NCBI GenBank assembly: GCA_029210865.1 | Contig: JARGGE010000054.1 | Coordinates: 1 to 11,096, forward strand | Direction: 5' to 3' | DNA: 11,096 nucleotides | Source of the DNA: Trueperaceae bacterium | Lineage (GTDB): Bacteria > Deinococcota > Deinococci > Deinococcales > Trueperaceae | Shown: one piece after another, positions 1-7,046 of the stretch | Layout: each line of letters opens with the position of its first letter | Position numbering within the stretch: position 1 is the stretch's first letter | Notes under the pieces: generated by a model | What the model saw: the letters and a program-made list of their open reading frames with translations, nothing else | Database searches by the model: none | What the model was told of the DNA's origin: nothing | Made by a program: the position numbers and the translations under genes

Positions 1-96
1 GGCGGTGTCCGGATTGCCGGCCGCGGCCGGCGGCGGTCGATCGAACAGCGCGCGCAGATGATCGGGAAACGCCGCATGTTTCCGTAGTCGGTCGGC

Positions 97-984
97 GTGG
101 CGCTCGGCGGCGGCAGCGCTCGTGGCTACGCCCATATCGGGGTGCTCGCTGCCCTGCACCGCCGCGGGCTGGCGCCCGACGTGGTCGTCGGCACGTCGTT
201 CGGCGCGGTCATCGGGGCGCTGTACGCGCTCGGCCACGACCCCGAGCGGCTGCGGGCCGACGCCGAGGAGCTGCGCCGCCGCGACGTGCTGCCCCACATC
301 GTCGACGTCGGCCTGCGGCGTGGCGCGCTCTTCGCCGGCGAGCGGCTCGAGGCCTATTTCCGCGGGCTCGTCGGTGACGTGCGCATCGAGGACCTGCCGC
401 GCACGCTCGCGGTGGTCGCCACCGACGTGGACACCGGCGAGCGGGTCGTGCTGCGCGAAGGACCCCTCGCCGTCGCGCTGCGGGCCTCCGCCTCGCTGCC
501 GGGCTTGTTCGCGCCGGTCGACTGGGGCGGCCGCCGCTTGATCGACGGCGGCATCGGGGCCCCGGTGCCCTTGGGGACCTTAGACGGATTCGACCTCGAC
601 CTGACGATCGGCGTCGGCGCCGGCATCGAGGCGCGCGACTCGCGCAGCCTGCGGGTCGCCCGGCGCGCGTCGGCCTCGCGGGTGGGGCGCTGGGTGCGGC
701 GCGGCTTGCGCGGTGCCGGCGCCCAGGGTTCGCGGCGCGCGTGGCCGACCCTCGGTCGCGCCTTGGCGCTCACGCTCGACGCCTGGAGCGACCAGGCCGA
801 CGCCCTCGCGGAGGGGAACGACGCCGCGATGCACGTCCAGACGCGCCCGCCCATCCACTGGCTGCGCTTCGACCGGGCCGCCGAGGCGATCGTCGCGGGC
901 GACGCCGCCTTCGAGCGCGCGTGGCCGCGTTTCGGCGCCTGGCTCGAGGGCTGGTCGCGCACGGTCGCGGTCGCCGGCGACTGA
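97..984 (+). CDS. Patatin-like phospholipase family protein (RssA-like)
   Basis: Predicted serine lipid acyl hydrolase of the bacterial patatin/RssA group, 295 aa. The catalytic parts are visible: the glycine-rich oxyanion motif GGGSARG (residues 4-10), the nucleophile elbow GTSFG with Ser34, and the DGG motif with catalytic Asp150. The family uses a Ser-Asp dyad, and the length suits a single-domain enzyme. No signal peptide or membrane segment is seen, so a cytoplasmic or membrane-peripheral location is likely. The true substrate is unknown. GTG at 97 is the only usable start: an in-frame TAG lies at 85-87 and no other start codon falls between. This leaves only three residues before the oxyanion loop, slightly shorter than usual. 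No Shine-Dalgarno is present, but TAGTCG (85-90) sits six bases before the GTG, where a leaderless -10 box would be. The C-terminal third (about 195-295) is less conserved. The gene is convergent with the arginase gene. Confidence 0.88.
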   Translation: MALGGGSARGYAHIGVLAALHRRGLAPDVVVGTSFGAVIGALYALGHDPERLRADAEELRRRDVLPHIVDVGLRRGALFAGERLEAYFRGLVGDVRIEDLPRTLAVVATDVDTGERVVLREGPLAVALRASASLPGLFAPVDWGGRRLIDGGIGAPVPLGTLDGFDLDLTIGVGAGIEARDSRSLRVARRASASRVGRWVRRGLRGAGAQGSRRAWPTLGRALALTLDAWSDQADALAEGNDAAMHVQTRPPIHWLRFDRAAEAIVAGDAAFERAWPRFGAWLEGWSRTVAVAGD

Positions 985-1000
985 CGGCGCCCGGCGACGC

Positions 1001-1034
1001 CGAGCGCGTGGCGAGCACCGCCCACGGCGCTCGC
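1001..1034. terminator. Possible bidirectional terminator hairpin between convergent genes
   Basis: The 66-bp gap between the patatin stop and the arginase stop contains the inverted repeat CGAGCGC (1001-1007) / GCGCTCG (1027-1033). An overlapping alternative is GCGAGC (1011-1016) / GCTCGC (1029-1034). Neither is followed by a T-run, and such GC repeats are common by chance in DNA of this composition. The position between two converging genes is the main support. Confidence 0.3.
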
Positions 1035-1050
1035 GGCGCCTGCGCGTCGG

Positions 1051-1947
1051 TCAGAGGATCGTGCGACCGAACAGGCTCGCGGCGAGCTCCACCATCACCC
1101 GCGCGCTCGCGTTGCGTTCGTCGAGGATCGGGTTGACCTCGACGAGGTCGACCGAACCGACCCGGCCCGACGATGCCAGGAGCTCCATGAGCAGGTGCGC
1201 CTCGCGGTAGCCGAGGCCGCCGGCCACCGGCGTGCCTACCCCTGGCGCGACGACCGGGTCGAGCGCGTCCGCGTCGAAGGAGACGTGCAGGTGATCGACG
1301 TGGGCGAGGGCCTCGAGGGCCGCCCCCGTCGCCGCCGCCATGCCGATGCGGTCGAGGTCGCTCATCGTCCACGCGGTCAGGCCGTGGGCGTGGATGAAGG
1401 CCCGCTCCGCGGGGTCCACCGATCGGAGACCGAGGAAGGCGACGTCGCGCGGGTGCAGCGGCGGCGCCCCGATGGCCGCCAACAGGCGCGGGTCGCCGTG
1501 GCCGAGCAGGTGGGCGAGCGGCATCCCATGGACGTTGCCCGAGGGGCTGGTCTGCGGCGTGTTGAGGTCGGCGTGCGCGTCGATCCACAGCACGCCCACG
1601 CGGTCGCCCCGCGCTCGGCGCACCACGCCGGCGATCGACCCCATCGACACCGCGTGGTCGCCGCCGAGCACGACCGGGATCGCCCCCGGCGCGGCGCCGG
1701 CCACGGCGTCGGCGAGCCGGCGCGTCACGTCGGCGATCGAGGCGACGAAGCGCGCCCCGACCTCGTCGGGGGTGGTCGTCGCCTCGGCGATCGGCACGTC
1801 GACGTTGCCGAGGTCGTCCACACGATGGCCGAGCGCGACCAGCGTCGGGCCGAGGCGGGCGAGTCGAAGGGCGGAGGGACCCATGTCGACGCCGCGGCGC
1901 CCCGCGCCGAGGTCCATGGGCGAGCCGAACAGTTGGACGTGGGCCAC
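1051..1947 (-). CDS. rocF: Arginase (L-arginine to L-ornithine and urea)
   Basis: Ureohydrolase, 298 aa from GTG 1947. The dinuclear Mn ligands are all present: His98 (GGDH), Asp123/His125/Asp127 (WIDAHAD) and Asp225/Asp227 (SFDADALDP). The substrate-grip motif DLNTP...SGNVHG gives Asn129, Ser136 and His140, and Glu270 lies in VEVNP. These match the arginase pattern rather than agmatinase, so L-arginine is the likely substrate. The N-terminus GSPMDLGAGRRGVDMGPSA is also arginase-type. GTG 1947 is preferred: it gives the usual short lead before that motif and lies five bases after an extended -10. An in-frame ATG at 1962 would add five residues, but it would overlap the promoter. The gene follows zwf on the same strand, with 38 bp from the zwf stop to GTG 1947, so read-through from zwf plus an internal promoter is plausible. 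It should work in the cytoplasm in arginine breakdown. No other urea or arginine genes are nearby. Confidence 0.93.
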   Translation of the reverse strand: MAHVQLFGSPMDLGAGRRGVDMGPSALRLARLGPTLVALGHRVDDLGNVDVPIAEATTTPDEVGARFVASIADVTRRLADAVAGAAPGAIPVVLGGDHAVSMGSIAGVVRRARGDRVGVLWIDAHADLNTPQTSPSGNVHGMPLAHLLGHGDPRLLAAIGAPPLHPRDVAFLGLRSVDPAERAFIHAHGLTAWTMSDLDRIGMAAATGAALEALAHVDHLHVSFDADALDPVVAPGVGTPVAGGLGYREAHLLMELLASSGRVGSVDLVEVNPILDERNASARVMVELAASLFGRTIL

Positions 1948-1952
1948 GGTCG

Positions 1953-1961
1953 ACGCTAGCA
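1953..1961 (-). promoter_or_regulatory. Extended -10 promoter for arginase, probably leaderless
   Basis: Read on the minus strand, TGC (1961-1959) followed by TAGCGT (1958-1953) forms an extended -10 (TGN-TANNNT). Five bases later comes GTG at 1947, close to the expected transcription start. No recognisable -35 is seen at 16-18 bp. An 11-base stretch, TGCTAGCGTCG, is identical to the one in front of zwf. The site begins about 25 bp after the zwf stop codon, so it would be an internal promoter. Confidence 0.5.
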
Positions 1962-1985
1962 TGGGGCGCGCGCCGACCGCGGCGG

Positions 1986-3434
1986 TCAGTCGGGGCCGGG
2001 TCGGTACCAGTGCCGCCCGTCGCCCTCCAGGAGGGCGTGGGCGGCCTCGGGGCCCATCGAGCCGGCCGGGTAGGGGTGGAGCGCACCCTGGGCCTCGGCC
2101 TCGAGCAGCGGCGCCACCACGCGCCACTGCGCCTCGACCTCGTCGGCGCGCATGAACAGGGTCGCGTCGCCCTCGATGACGTCGAGCAGTAGCGTCTCGT
2201 AGGCGTCGGGGTTCGGGCGCTGGTAGCGACCGTGGTACGCGAAGTCGAGGCTGACGCGGTCGACCTCGAGGTCCTGCCCGGGGCGCTTGGCGTTGAAGTG
2301 CAGCCGGATGCCCTCGTCGGGCACGAGCCGCAGCACGAGGCGGTCGGCCTTCGGTACGTCCGTGAGGTCGAAGGGCACGTACGGCGGCGCCTTGAGCCGC
2401 AGCACGATCTCGGAGGCCTTGCGCTCGAGGCGTTTGCCGGCACGCACGTAGAAGGGCACCCCCGCCCAGCGCCAGTTGCGCACCTCGAAGGCGGCGGCGG
2501 CGTACGTCGGCATCCGCGAGTCGGGGTCGACGTCGGCCTCCTCGCGGTACCCCGGGTGACCGTTGCCGGCGACGTACTGGCCCAATACCGTGCGACCGGG
2601 GGCGGCGCACCGCAGCGCGTGGAAGACCTTGACCTTCTCGTCGCGCACCGAATCGGCGTCGTAGTGGCCCGGCGGCTCCATCGCGACGAGCGCGAGCAGC
2701 TGCAGCAGGTGGTTCTGGAAGACGTCGCGGATCACGCCGGCCTGGTCGTAGAACGCGCCACGCCCTTCGGTGCCGAGCGGTTCCGCCATCGTGATCTGCA
2801 CGTGGTCGATCGTCCGGTTCGACCACATCGGTTCGAAGAGCGTGTTCGCGAAGCGGAGCACGGCGAGGTTCTGCGCCGTCTCCTTGGCCAGGTAGTGGTC
2901 GATCCGGTAGACCTGGGTCTCCGCGAAACGCTCGAGCACGTGCTCGTTGAGCGCCCGCGCGGACGCCAGGTCGATCCCGAAGGGCTTCTCGACGACGAGC
3001 CGACGGAAGCCGGTGCGCTCCGAGGCCATCCCGGCGTCGGCGAGGCCGCCGGCGATCGGCGCGTACGTCTCGGGCGGGGTCGCGGTGTAGTAGACGTGGT
3101 CGGGCAGCCCGATGGCGTCGAGGTGCGCGGCGAGCCGCTCGAACGCGCCGGCGTCGTCGTACGCGCCGCGCACGTAGGTGACGCGGCCGGCGAACTCGCG
3201 CCAGACGTCTTCGTCGAGGTCGGCGACGTGCTCGCGCACGGCCTCGCCGAGCCGGCGCCGGAGCGACTCGTCGTCGAGATCCGAACGCGCGAAGCCGACG
3301 ACGGCGGTCTTGGGGTGCAGCGTCCCGTTCGCGTGCAGGGCGTAGAGCGCCGGAAGCAGCTTGCGGGCGGCGAGGTCGCCGGTGACGCCGAAGACAACGA
3401 TGGCGCACGGGGGGGCGGGTTCGGTAGCGGGCAC
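1986..3434 (-). CDS. zwf: Glucose-6-phosphate dehydrogenase
   Basis: Oxidises glucose 6-phosphate to 6-phosphogluconolactone with NAD(P)+, the entry step of the oxidative pentose phosphate pathway; cytoplasmic. The 482-aa length is normal. The N-terminal Rossmann fingerprint is VVFGVTGDLAARK (13-25) and EKPFG follows at 149-153. The active-site motif is RIDHYLAKE (177-185); the family signature has Gly where this protein has Ala183. The catalytic base is expected to be His242 in VFQNHLLQL. The C-terminal G6PD domain is complete through the stop at 1986. GTG 3434 is chosen because it lies five bases after an extended -10 and gives a short lead before the Rossmann strand. GTG 3449, in frame, is an alternative. 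Arginase follows on the same strand; tyrS is divergent across a 138-bp gap. No opcA or gnd is visible nearby. The coenzyme preference cannot be read from sequence alone. Confidence 0.95.
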   Translation of the reverse strand: MPATEPAPPCAIVVFGVTGDLAARKLLPALYALHANGTLHPKTAVVGFARSDLDDESLRRRLGEAVREHVADLDEDVWREFAGRVTYVRGAYDDAGAFERLAAHLDAIGLPDHVYYTATPPETYAPIAGGLADAGMASERTGFRRLVVEKPFGIDLASARALNEHVLERFAETQVYRIDHYLAKETAQNLAVLRFANTLFEPMWSNRTIDHVQITMAEPLGTEGRGAFYDQAGVIRDVFQNHLLQLLALVAMEPPGHYDADSVRDEKVKVFHALRCAAPGRTVLGQYVAGNGHPGYREEADVDPDSRMPTYAAAAFEVRNWRWAGVPFYVRAGKRLERKASEIVLRLKAPPYVPFDLTDVPKADRLVLRLVPDEGIRLHFNAKRPGQDLEVDRVSLDFAYHGRYQRPNPDAYETLLLDVIEGDATLFMRADEVEAQWRVVAPLLEAEAQGALHPYPAGSMGPEAAHALLEGDGRHWYRPGPD

Positions 3435-3439
3435 ACACG

Positions 3440-3448
3440 ACGCTAGCA
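3440..3448 (-). promoter_or_regulatory. Extended -10 promoter for zwf, probably leaderless
   Basis: On the minus strand, TGC (3448-3446) plus TAGCGT (3445-3440) makes an extended -10, with GTG 3434 starting five bases later. Spacing and sequence match the arginase promoter. No clear -35 is seen at 16-18 bp: the nearest candidate, CTGACC at 3472-3467, is 21 bp away. No Shine-Dalgarno precedes the GTG, which supports leaderless initiation. Confidence 0.5.
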
Positions 3449-3523
3449 CCGCCGGCGCCCGCGCACGGTCAGCGGCGCCGCGCGACGCCCGGCGGCGGGC
3501 TCGGCGGGCGGCGCAGGGGCGCG

Positions 3524-3532
3524 TGGTAGATT
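3524..3532 (+). promoter_or_regulatory. Extended -10 promoter for tyrS
   Basis: TGG (3524-3526) plus TAGATT (3527-3532) fits TGN-TANNNT. There is no good -35 at 17 bp. Transcription would start near 3538-3540, giving a leader of about 35 nt that carries a Shine-Dalgarno, unlike the leaderless zwf start facing it. The perfect inverted repeat CGCGGG-T-CCCGCG (3533-3545) covers the expected start site. It could be an operator half-palindrome or chance GC symmetry. Confidence 0.5.
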
Positions 3533-3562
3533 CGCGGGTCCCGCGGCAGCCGGCCGCCCGTC

Positions 3563-3568
3563 GGAGGA
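3563..3568 (+). promoter_or_regulatory. Shine-Dalgarno site that sets the tyrS start
   Basis: GGAGGA lies four bases before GTG 3573 and fixes that codon as the tyrS start. It is the clearest ribosome binding site among the promoter-proximal genes of the window. Confidence 0.7.
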
Positions 3569-3572
3569 ACCC

Positions 3573-4799
3573 GTGTCCAGCCCCGATCCCGTCCTCGCCG
3601 CGCTCGAGCGCCTGAACCGCGGCGCCGAACACGTCGTCCCGGAGGGCGAGCTCGCGGCCAAGCTGCGCCGCGCCGCCGCCGAGGGGCGGCAGCTGCGCGT
3701 GAAGCTCGGCGTCGACCCGTCCTCGTCGGACCTCCACGTCGGCCACGCGGTGGTGCTGCGCAAGCTGCGGCAGTTTCAAGACCTCGGCCACCTGGTCGTG
3801 CTCATCGTCGGCGATTTCACGGCCACCATCGGCGACCCTTCGGGCAAGTCGAAGACGCGCCCCCAGCTGACGCTCGACGAGACCCGCGCGCACGGCGCGA
3901 CCTACGTGGCGCAGGCGGTGAAGGTGCTCGACGACCACCCGGAGCGGCTCGAGATCCGCCACAACTCCGAATGGCTCGAGGGGCTCGGCTTCGGCGAGCT
4001 GGTGCGCCTCGCGAGCACGTACACGGTGGCGCGGATGCTCGAGCGCGACGACTTCACCAAGCGCTACCGCGAGGGAACGCCGATCAGCGTCCACGAGTTC
4101 CTCTACCCGCTCGCGCAGGCCTACGACTCGGTCGCCATCCGTGCCGACGTGGAGCTCGGCGGCACCGATCAGCTCTTCAACCTGCTGGTGGGGCGCGACG
4201 TGCAGCGCGCGTACGGGATGGAGCCGCAGGTGGCGCTGACCGTGCCGCTGCTCGAGGGCACCGACGGCGTCGAGAAGATGTCGAAGTCGCTCGGCAACTA
4301 CATCAGCATCGCCGAGCCGCCCGAGGTCGTGTTCACCAAGGCGATGCAGGTGCCCGACCAGCTGCTGGTCAAGTACACGACGCTGTGCACCGAGCTCGAC
4401 GTCGATGCGATGGCGATCCAGGTGGGGGGCGATCCCGTGGGGGCGCACCGGACCTTCGCGCGCGAGCTCGTGCGGCTCTACCACGGCGACGCGCCGGTGG
4501 CGGCGGCGGAGCGGCGCTACGACGAGGTCGCGCGCGGCGGCGTGCCGGCCGACCTGCCGGAGCACGTCGTCGACGCCGCCGCCGCGCCCGACGGCACGCT
4601 CGAAGCGGCGGCGCTGGCCGTCGCGGTCGGCTTCACGAAGAGCAAGGGCGAGGCGCGGCGCCTGATCGACAACCGCGGGCTGAAGGTCGACGGCGTGGCG
4701 CTCGAGGACCGCACCGCCGTCGTCGACGTGCGTGGCGCCGGCTCGCTGGTGCTGCAGGCCGGCAAGAACGCCTTCGTGCGGGTGGTCTGGCGGGGGTGA
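3573..4799 (+). CDS. tyrS: Tyrosyl-tRNA synthetase
   Basis: Class I aminoacyl-tRNA synthetase that charges tRNA-Tyr with tyrosine, 408 aa. The ATP-binding signatures are HVGH (residues 55-58, the HIGH motif) and KMSKS (235-239). Between them lies the tyrosine-binding fold, with GDFTATIGDPSGKSKTR (80-96) and ELGGTDQLFN (194-203). The C-terminus (about 345-405) is an S4 RNA-binding domain, where KSKGEARRLIDNRGLKVDG is characteristic. The sequence resembles the TyrZ-like type with HVGH rather than the E. coli TyrS type (established family distinction; assignment inferred). The GTG start is supported by GGAGGA at 3563. The gene is monocistronic by layout: divergent from zwf and convergent with pfkA. 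No T-box-like leader fits in the short upstream region. Confidence 0.96.
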   Translation: MSSPDPVLAALERLNRGAEHVVPEGELAAKLRRAAAEGRQLRVKLGVDPSSSDLHVGHAVVLRKLRQFQDLGHLVVLIVGDFTATIGDPSGKSKTRPQLTLDETRAHGATYVAQAVKVLDDHPERLEIRHNSEWLEGLGFGELVRLASTYTVARMLERDDFTKRYREGTPISVHEFLYPLAQAYDSVAIRADVELGGTDQLFNLLVGRDVQRAYGMEPQVALTVPLLEGTDGVEKMSKSLGNYISIAEPPEVVFTKAMQVPDQLLVKYTTLCTELDVDAMAIQVGGDPVGAHRTFARELVRLYHGDAPVAAAERRYDEVARGGVPADLPEHVVDAAAAPDGTLEAAALAVAVGFTKSKGEARRLIDNRGLKVDGVALEDRTAVVDVRGAGSLVLQAGKNAFVRVVWRG

Positions 4800-4816
4800 A
4801 CCCGCGGGCGGCCCGC
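4790..4816. terminator. Possible bidirectional terminator between tyrS and pfkA
   Basis: The 45-bp convergent gap holds overlapping hairpins. GCGGG (4790-4794) / CCCGC (4801-4805) has a six-base loop that includes the tyrS stop codon. The palindrome GCGGGC-G-GCCCGC lies at 4804-4816. There is no T-run. In very GC-rich DNA such pairs arise easily, so position is the main argument. Confidence 0.35.
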
Positions 4817-4844
4817 ACGGGTCGCCCCGCTCGGAGCGCCGGCC

Positions 4845-5813
4845 TCAGATCGCCAAGACCTGCGCGATCTCCACCAGCTCCCAGTCGATCTCCTTGGTGT
4901 TCTCCCAGACCGCCTGCAGCGGCACCGTGGTCGTCCCACGCTTGTCGACGCCCACCATGACGCCGCTGACCCCGGCCAAGAGGGTCCGGACGGCGATGAA
5001 GCCGAGCCGCGAGGCGAGCACCCGGTCGCGCGTGCTCGGGGTGCCGCCGCGCTGGATGTGCCCGAGGATCGAGGTCCGGGCCTCGTAGCCAGCGCGCTCG
5101 GCGAGCACGCGCTGCAGGGCGAGCGCGCCGCCCTCCAGGGCTCCCTCGGCGACGACCACGACCGACGAGGACTTGCCTTGGCGTTGCGCGGCGGCGAGCG
5201 CATCGGCGACCTTCTCGATGTCGCTCGGCACCTCGGGGAGGAGGATCGCCTCGGCGCCGCCCGCGACGCCCACGTACAGGGCGATCGCGCCGCTGTGGCG
5301 CCCCATCACCTCGACCAGGAAGAGCCGGTCGTGGCTCGCGGCGGTGTCGCGCAGCCGGTCGACGGCGTCGAGGGCGACGTTGATCGCGGTGTTGAAGCCG
5401 ATCGAGACGTCCGTGCCGTAGATGTCGTTGTCGATCGTGCCCGGGATCCCGACGACGGCGATGCCGTGCTCCTCGTGCAGCTTCGCCGCGCCGCGGTAGG
5501 AGCCGTCGCCACCGATGACGACCAGCGATTCGATCGCATGGGCGCGGAGCTCGGCGGCGGCTTCGGCGCGCCCTTCGGGGGTGTAGAAGGCTTGGCAGCG
5601 GGCGGTGCGCAGGATCGTGCCGCCGCGCTGGATGATGTTCGCGACGCTGCGCGGCCCCATCTCGGCGATGTCGCCGTCGATGAGGCCCTGGTAGCCGCGG
5701 TAGATCCCGGAGACCCGGGCCCCGGCGTGGACGGCGGTGCGCACGACGGCGCGGATCGCGGCGTTCATGCCGGGCGCGTCGCCGCCGGAGGTGAGAACGC
5801 CGAGGTGATGCAT
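4845..5813 (-). CDS. pfkA: ATP-dependent 6-phosphofructokinase
   Basis: Phosphorylates fructose 6-phosphate to fructose 1,6-bisphosphate, the committing step of glycolysis; cytoplasmic, usually a tetramer. The 322-aa length matches the bacterial enzyme. Motifs in order are LTSGGDAPGMNAAIR (7-21), GGDGS (101-105), PGTIDNDIYGTD (124-135) with catalytic Asp128, EVMGRHSG (168-175) and GHIQRGGTPSTRDR (251-264). Gly104 in GGDGS, where PPi-dependent enzymes have Asp, indicates ATP as donor. The ATG at 5813 gives the family start MHHLGVLTSGG. It lies eight bases after an extended -10, so the transcript probably has almost no leader. The gene is divergent from the transhydrogenase operon and convergent with tyrS. 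Allosteric behaviour cannot be judged here. Confidence 0.96.
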   Translation of the reverse strand: MHHLGVLTSGGDAPGMNAAIRAVVRTAVHAGARVSGIYRGYQGLIDGDIAEMGPRSVANIIQRGGTILRTARCQAFYTPEGRAEAAAELRAHAIESLVVIGGDGSYRGAAKLHEEHGIAVVGIPGTIDNDIYGTDVSIGFNTAINVALDAVDRLRDTAASHDRLFLVEVMGRHSGAIALYVGVAGGAEAILLPEVPSDIEKVADALAAAQRQGKSSSVVVVAEGALEGGALALQRVLAERAGYEARTSILGHIQRGGTPSTRDRVLASRLGFIAVRTLLAGVSGVMVGVDKRGTTTVPLQAVWENTKEIDWELVEIAQVLAI

Positions 5814-5821
5814 CGCCCGCC

Positions 5822-5830
5822 AGGATAGCA
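5822..5830 (-). promoter_or_regulatory. Extended -10 promoter for pfkA
   Basis: On the minus strand, TGC (5830-5828) plus TATCCT (5827-5822) forms an extended -10. Eight bases separate it from the pfkA ATG at 5813, so the expected start site is within a couple of bases of the ATG. No convincing -35 is seen. Confidence 0.5.
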
Positions 5831-5896
5831 AAGCCTCGTCGGGACGCACCGCGGCGGCGCGCGATCGCATCCGGGGCTCCGGTCCTGGGTCTCATG

Positions 5897-5905
5897 TGCG
5901 ACGAT
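5897..5905 (+). promoter_or_regulatory. Possible -10 promoter for the pnt operon
   Basis: TGC (5897-5899) plus GACGAT (5900-5905) keeps the conserved A2 and T6 of the -10 and the TG extension, but has G at position 1. Seven bases separate it from ATG 5913. The match is weaker than the other promoters here. Its support is the shared placement directly in front of the start codon and the lack of a Shine-Dalgarno. Confidence 0.35.
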
Positions 5906-5912
5906 GTGCCCC

Positions 5913-7046
5913 ATGGTTGTCACCTGCCTACCGTCCCCGCCGCCCGAACGTCGCCTCGCGCTCGTGCCCGTGGCGATCGAGAAGCTCGTCAAGCTCAGCC
6001 ACGTGGTGCGCCTGCCGGCTGGGTACGGCGGGCCGCTGCACCTGAGCGACGCCGACCTCGAGCGCGCGGGCGCCGAGGTCGTCGCCGCGGACGCGGCGGC
6101 GTCGAGCGCCGACGTGGTGCTCGTCGTCTCGCCCCCCTCGCCGAAGGACCTCGAAGGGTTGAAGCGCGGCGCGACGGTCGTCGGCTTCCTCGACCCCTTC
6201 TTCTCGCTCCCGACCGTGCGCGCGCTCGCCGAGGGTGGGTTCCGCGCGCTGTGCGTCGAGCTCATGCCGCGCACGACGTACGCGCAGAAGATGGACGCGC
6301 TCTCGTCGCAGGCGAGCCTCGCCGGGTACGCGGCGGTCCTGGCCGCGGCGGAGCGCATCGACAAGGTGCTCCCGATGATGTCGACGCCGGCCGGCACGAT
6401 CGCGCCGGCGCGCGTCTTCGTGCTCGGGGTCGGGGTGGCGGGCCTCCAGGCGATCGCCACCGCGAAGCGCCTGGGCGCCCGCGTCGACGCCTACGACACG
6501 CGGCCGGTGGTCGCCGAGCAGGTCCGATCGCTGGGCGCGCGCTTCGTCGAGTTCGACCTCGGCGGCGAGCAGGGCCAGACGGCCCAGGGCTACGCGCAGG
6601 CGCTCACCGACGAGCAGCTGGCGCGCCAACGGGAGCAGATGGCCAAGGTGGTCGCGCAGAGCGACATCGTCATCACCACCGCGCAGGTGTTCGGGCGAGC
6701 GGCGCCGCGCCTCCTCTCGGCGGCGGCGATCGCCGGCATGAAGCCCGGCTCCGTGGTGGTCGACCTCGCGGCCTCCACCGGCGGCAACGTCGAGGGCACG
6801 GTCGCCGGCGAGGAAGTGGTCACCGACGAGGGGGTGCGCCTGATGGGGCTGCATCCGCTGCCCGCGGCGGTCGCGCGCGACGCGAGCCTGATGTACGCGG
6901 CCAACCTCGTCCACCTCATCGCCCACGCTTGGACCGACGACGCCCTGAAGTCGACCGACGACGAGATCGTCGACGGCGTCCTGCTCATCGACGAAGGCGC
7001 GGTTCGCCACGACGCGGTCCGCGCGCGACTGGAGGCCGATCGGTGA
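5913..7046 (+). CDS. pntAa: NAD(P) transhydrogenase subunit alpha part 1 (NAD(H)-binding domain I)
   Basis: Soluble NAD(H)-binding domain (dI) of proton-translocating transhydrogenase, 377 aa; peripheral on the cytoplasmic face. It has the alanine dehydrogenase/PNT fold: N-terminal PPPERRLALVP (9-19), a Rossmann GVGVAGLQAIATAKRLGA (172-189), and the RQDS set Arg120, Gln125, Asp128, Ser131 spaced as in known dI proteins. LGGEQGQTAQGYA (216-228) corresponds to the mobile-loop region. The ATG at 5913 is chosen. An in-frame ATG at 5904 exists, but it would lie inside the likely -10 box and adds three unconserved residues. It is the first gene of a three-gene operon. Its TGA overlaps the GTG of pntAb by four bases (7043-7046), indicating translational coupling. 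The split alpha subunit is the arrangement seen in many bacteria other than E. coli. Confidence 0.94.
   Translation: MVVTCLPSPPPERRLALVPVAIEKLVKLSHVVRLPAGYGGPLHLSDADLERAGAEVVAADAAASSADVVLVVSPPSPKDLEGLKRGATVVGFLDPFFSLPTVRALAEGGFRALCVELMPRTTYAQKMDALSSQASLAGYAAVLAAAERIDKVLPMMSTPAGTIAPARVFVLGVGVAGLQAIATAKRLGARVDAYDTRPVVAEQVRSLGARFVEFDLGGEQGQTAQGYAQALTDEQLARQREQMAKVVAQSDIVITTAQVFGRAAPRLLSAAAIAGMKPGSVVVDLAASTGGNVEGTVAGEEVVTDEGVRLMGLHPLPAAVARDASLMYAANLVHLIAHAWTDDALKSTDDEIVDGVLLIDEGAVRHDAVRARLEADR

Noticed and set aside
1051..3438. A 795-codon minus-strand open frame that would fuse an unknown protein to arginase
   Set aside because: Only the last 298 codons encode arginase. The rest is an Arg-rich out-of-frame shadow of zwf, typical of GC-rich DNA, and zwf is complete in another frame.
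1984..3472. CTGACC upstream of both the arginase and zwf -10 boxes as a shared -35
   Set aside because: The spacers are 25 and 21 bp, too long and unequal for a -35, and the arginase copy overlaps the zwf stop codon.
3533..3545. Palindrome CGCGGG-T-CCCGCG in the tyrS leader as a riboswitch or T-box element
   Set aside because: It is too short, and the leader of about 35 nt has no room for a T-box or riboswitch fold.
3435..4565. An N-terminal extension of zwf of about 375 codons reading antisense to tyrS
   Set aside because: It is an antisense shadow of tyrS. The G6PDH family start and an extended -10 fit GTG 3434.
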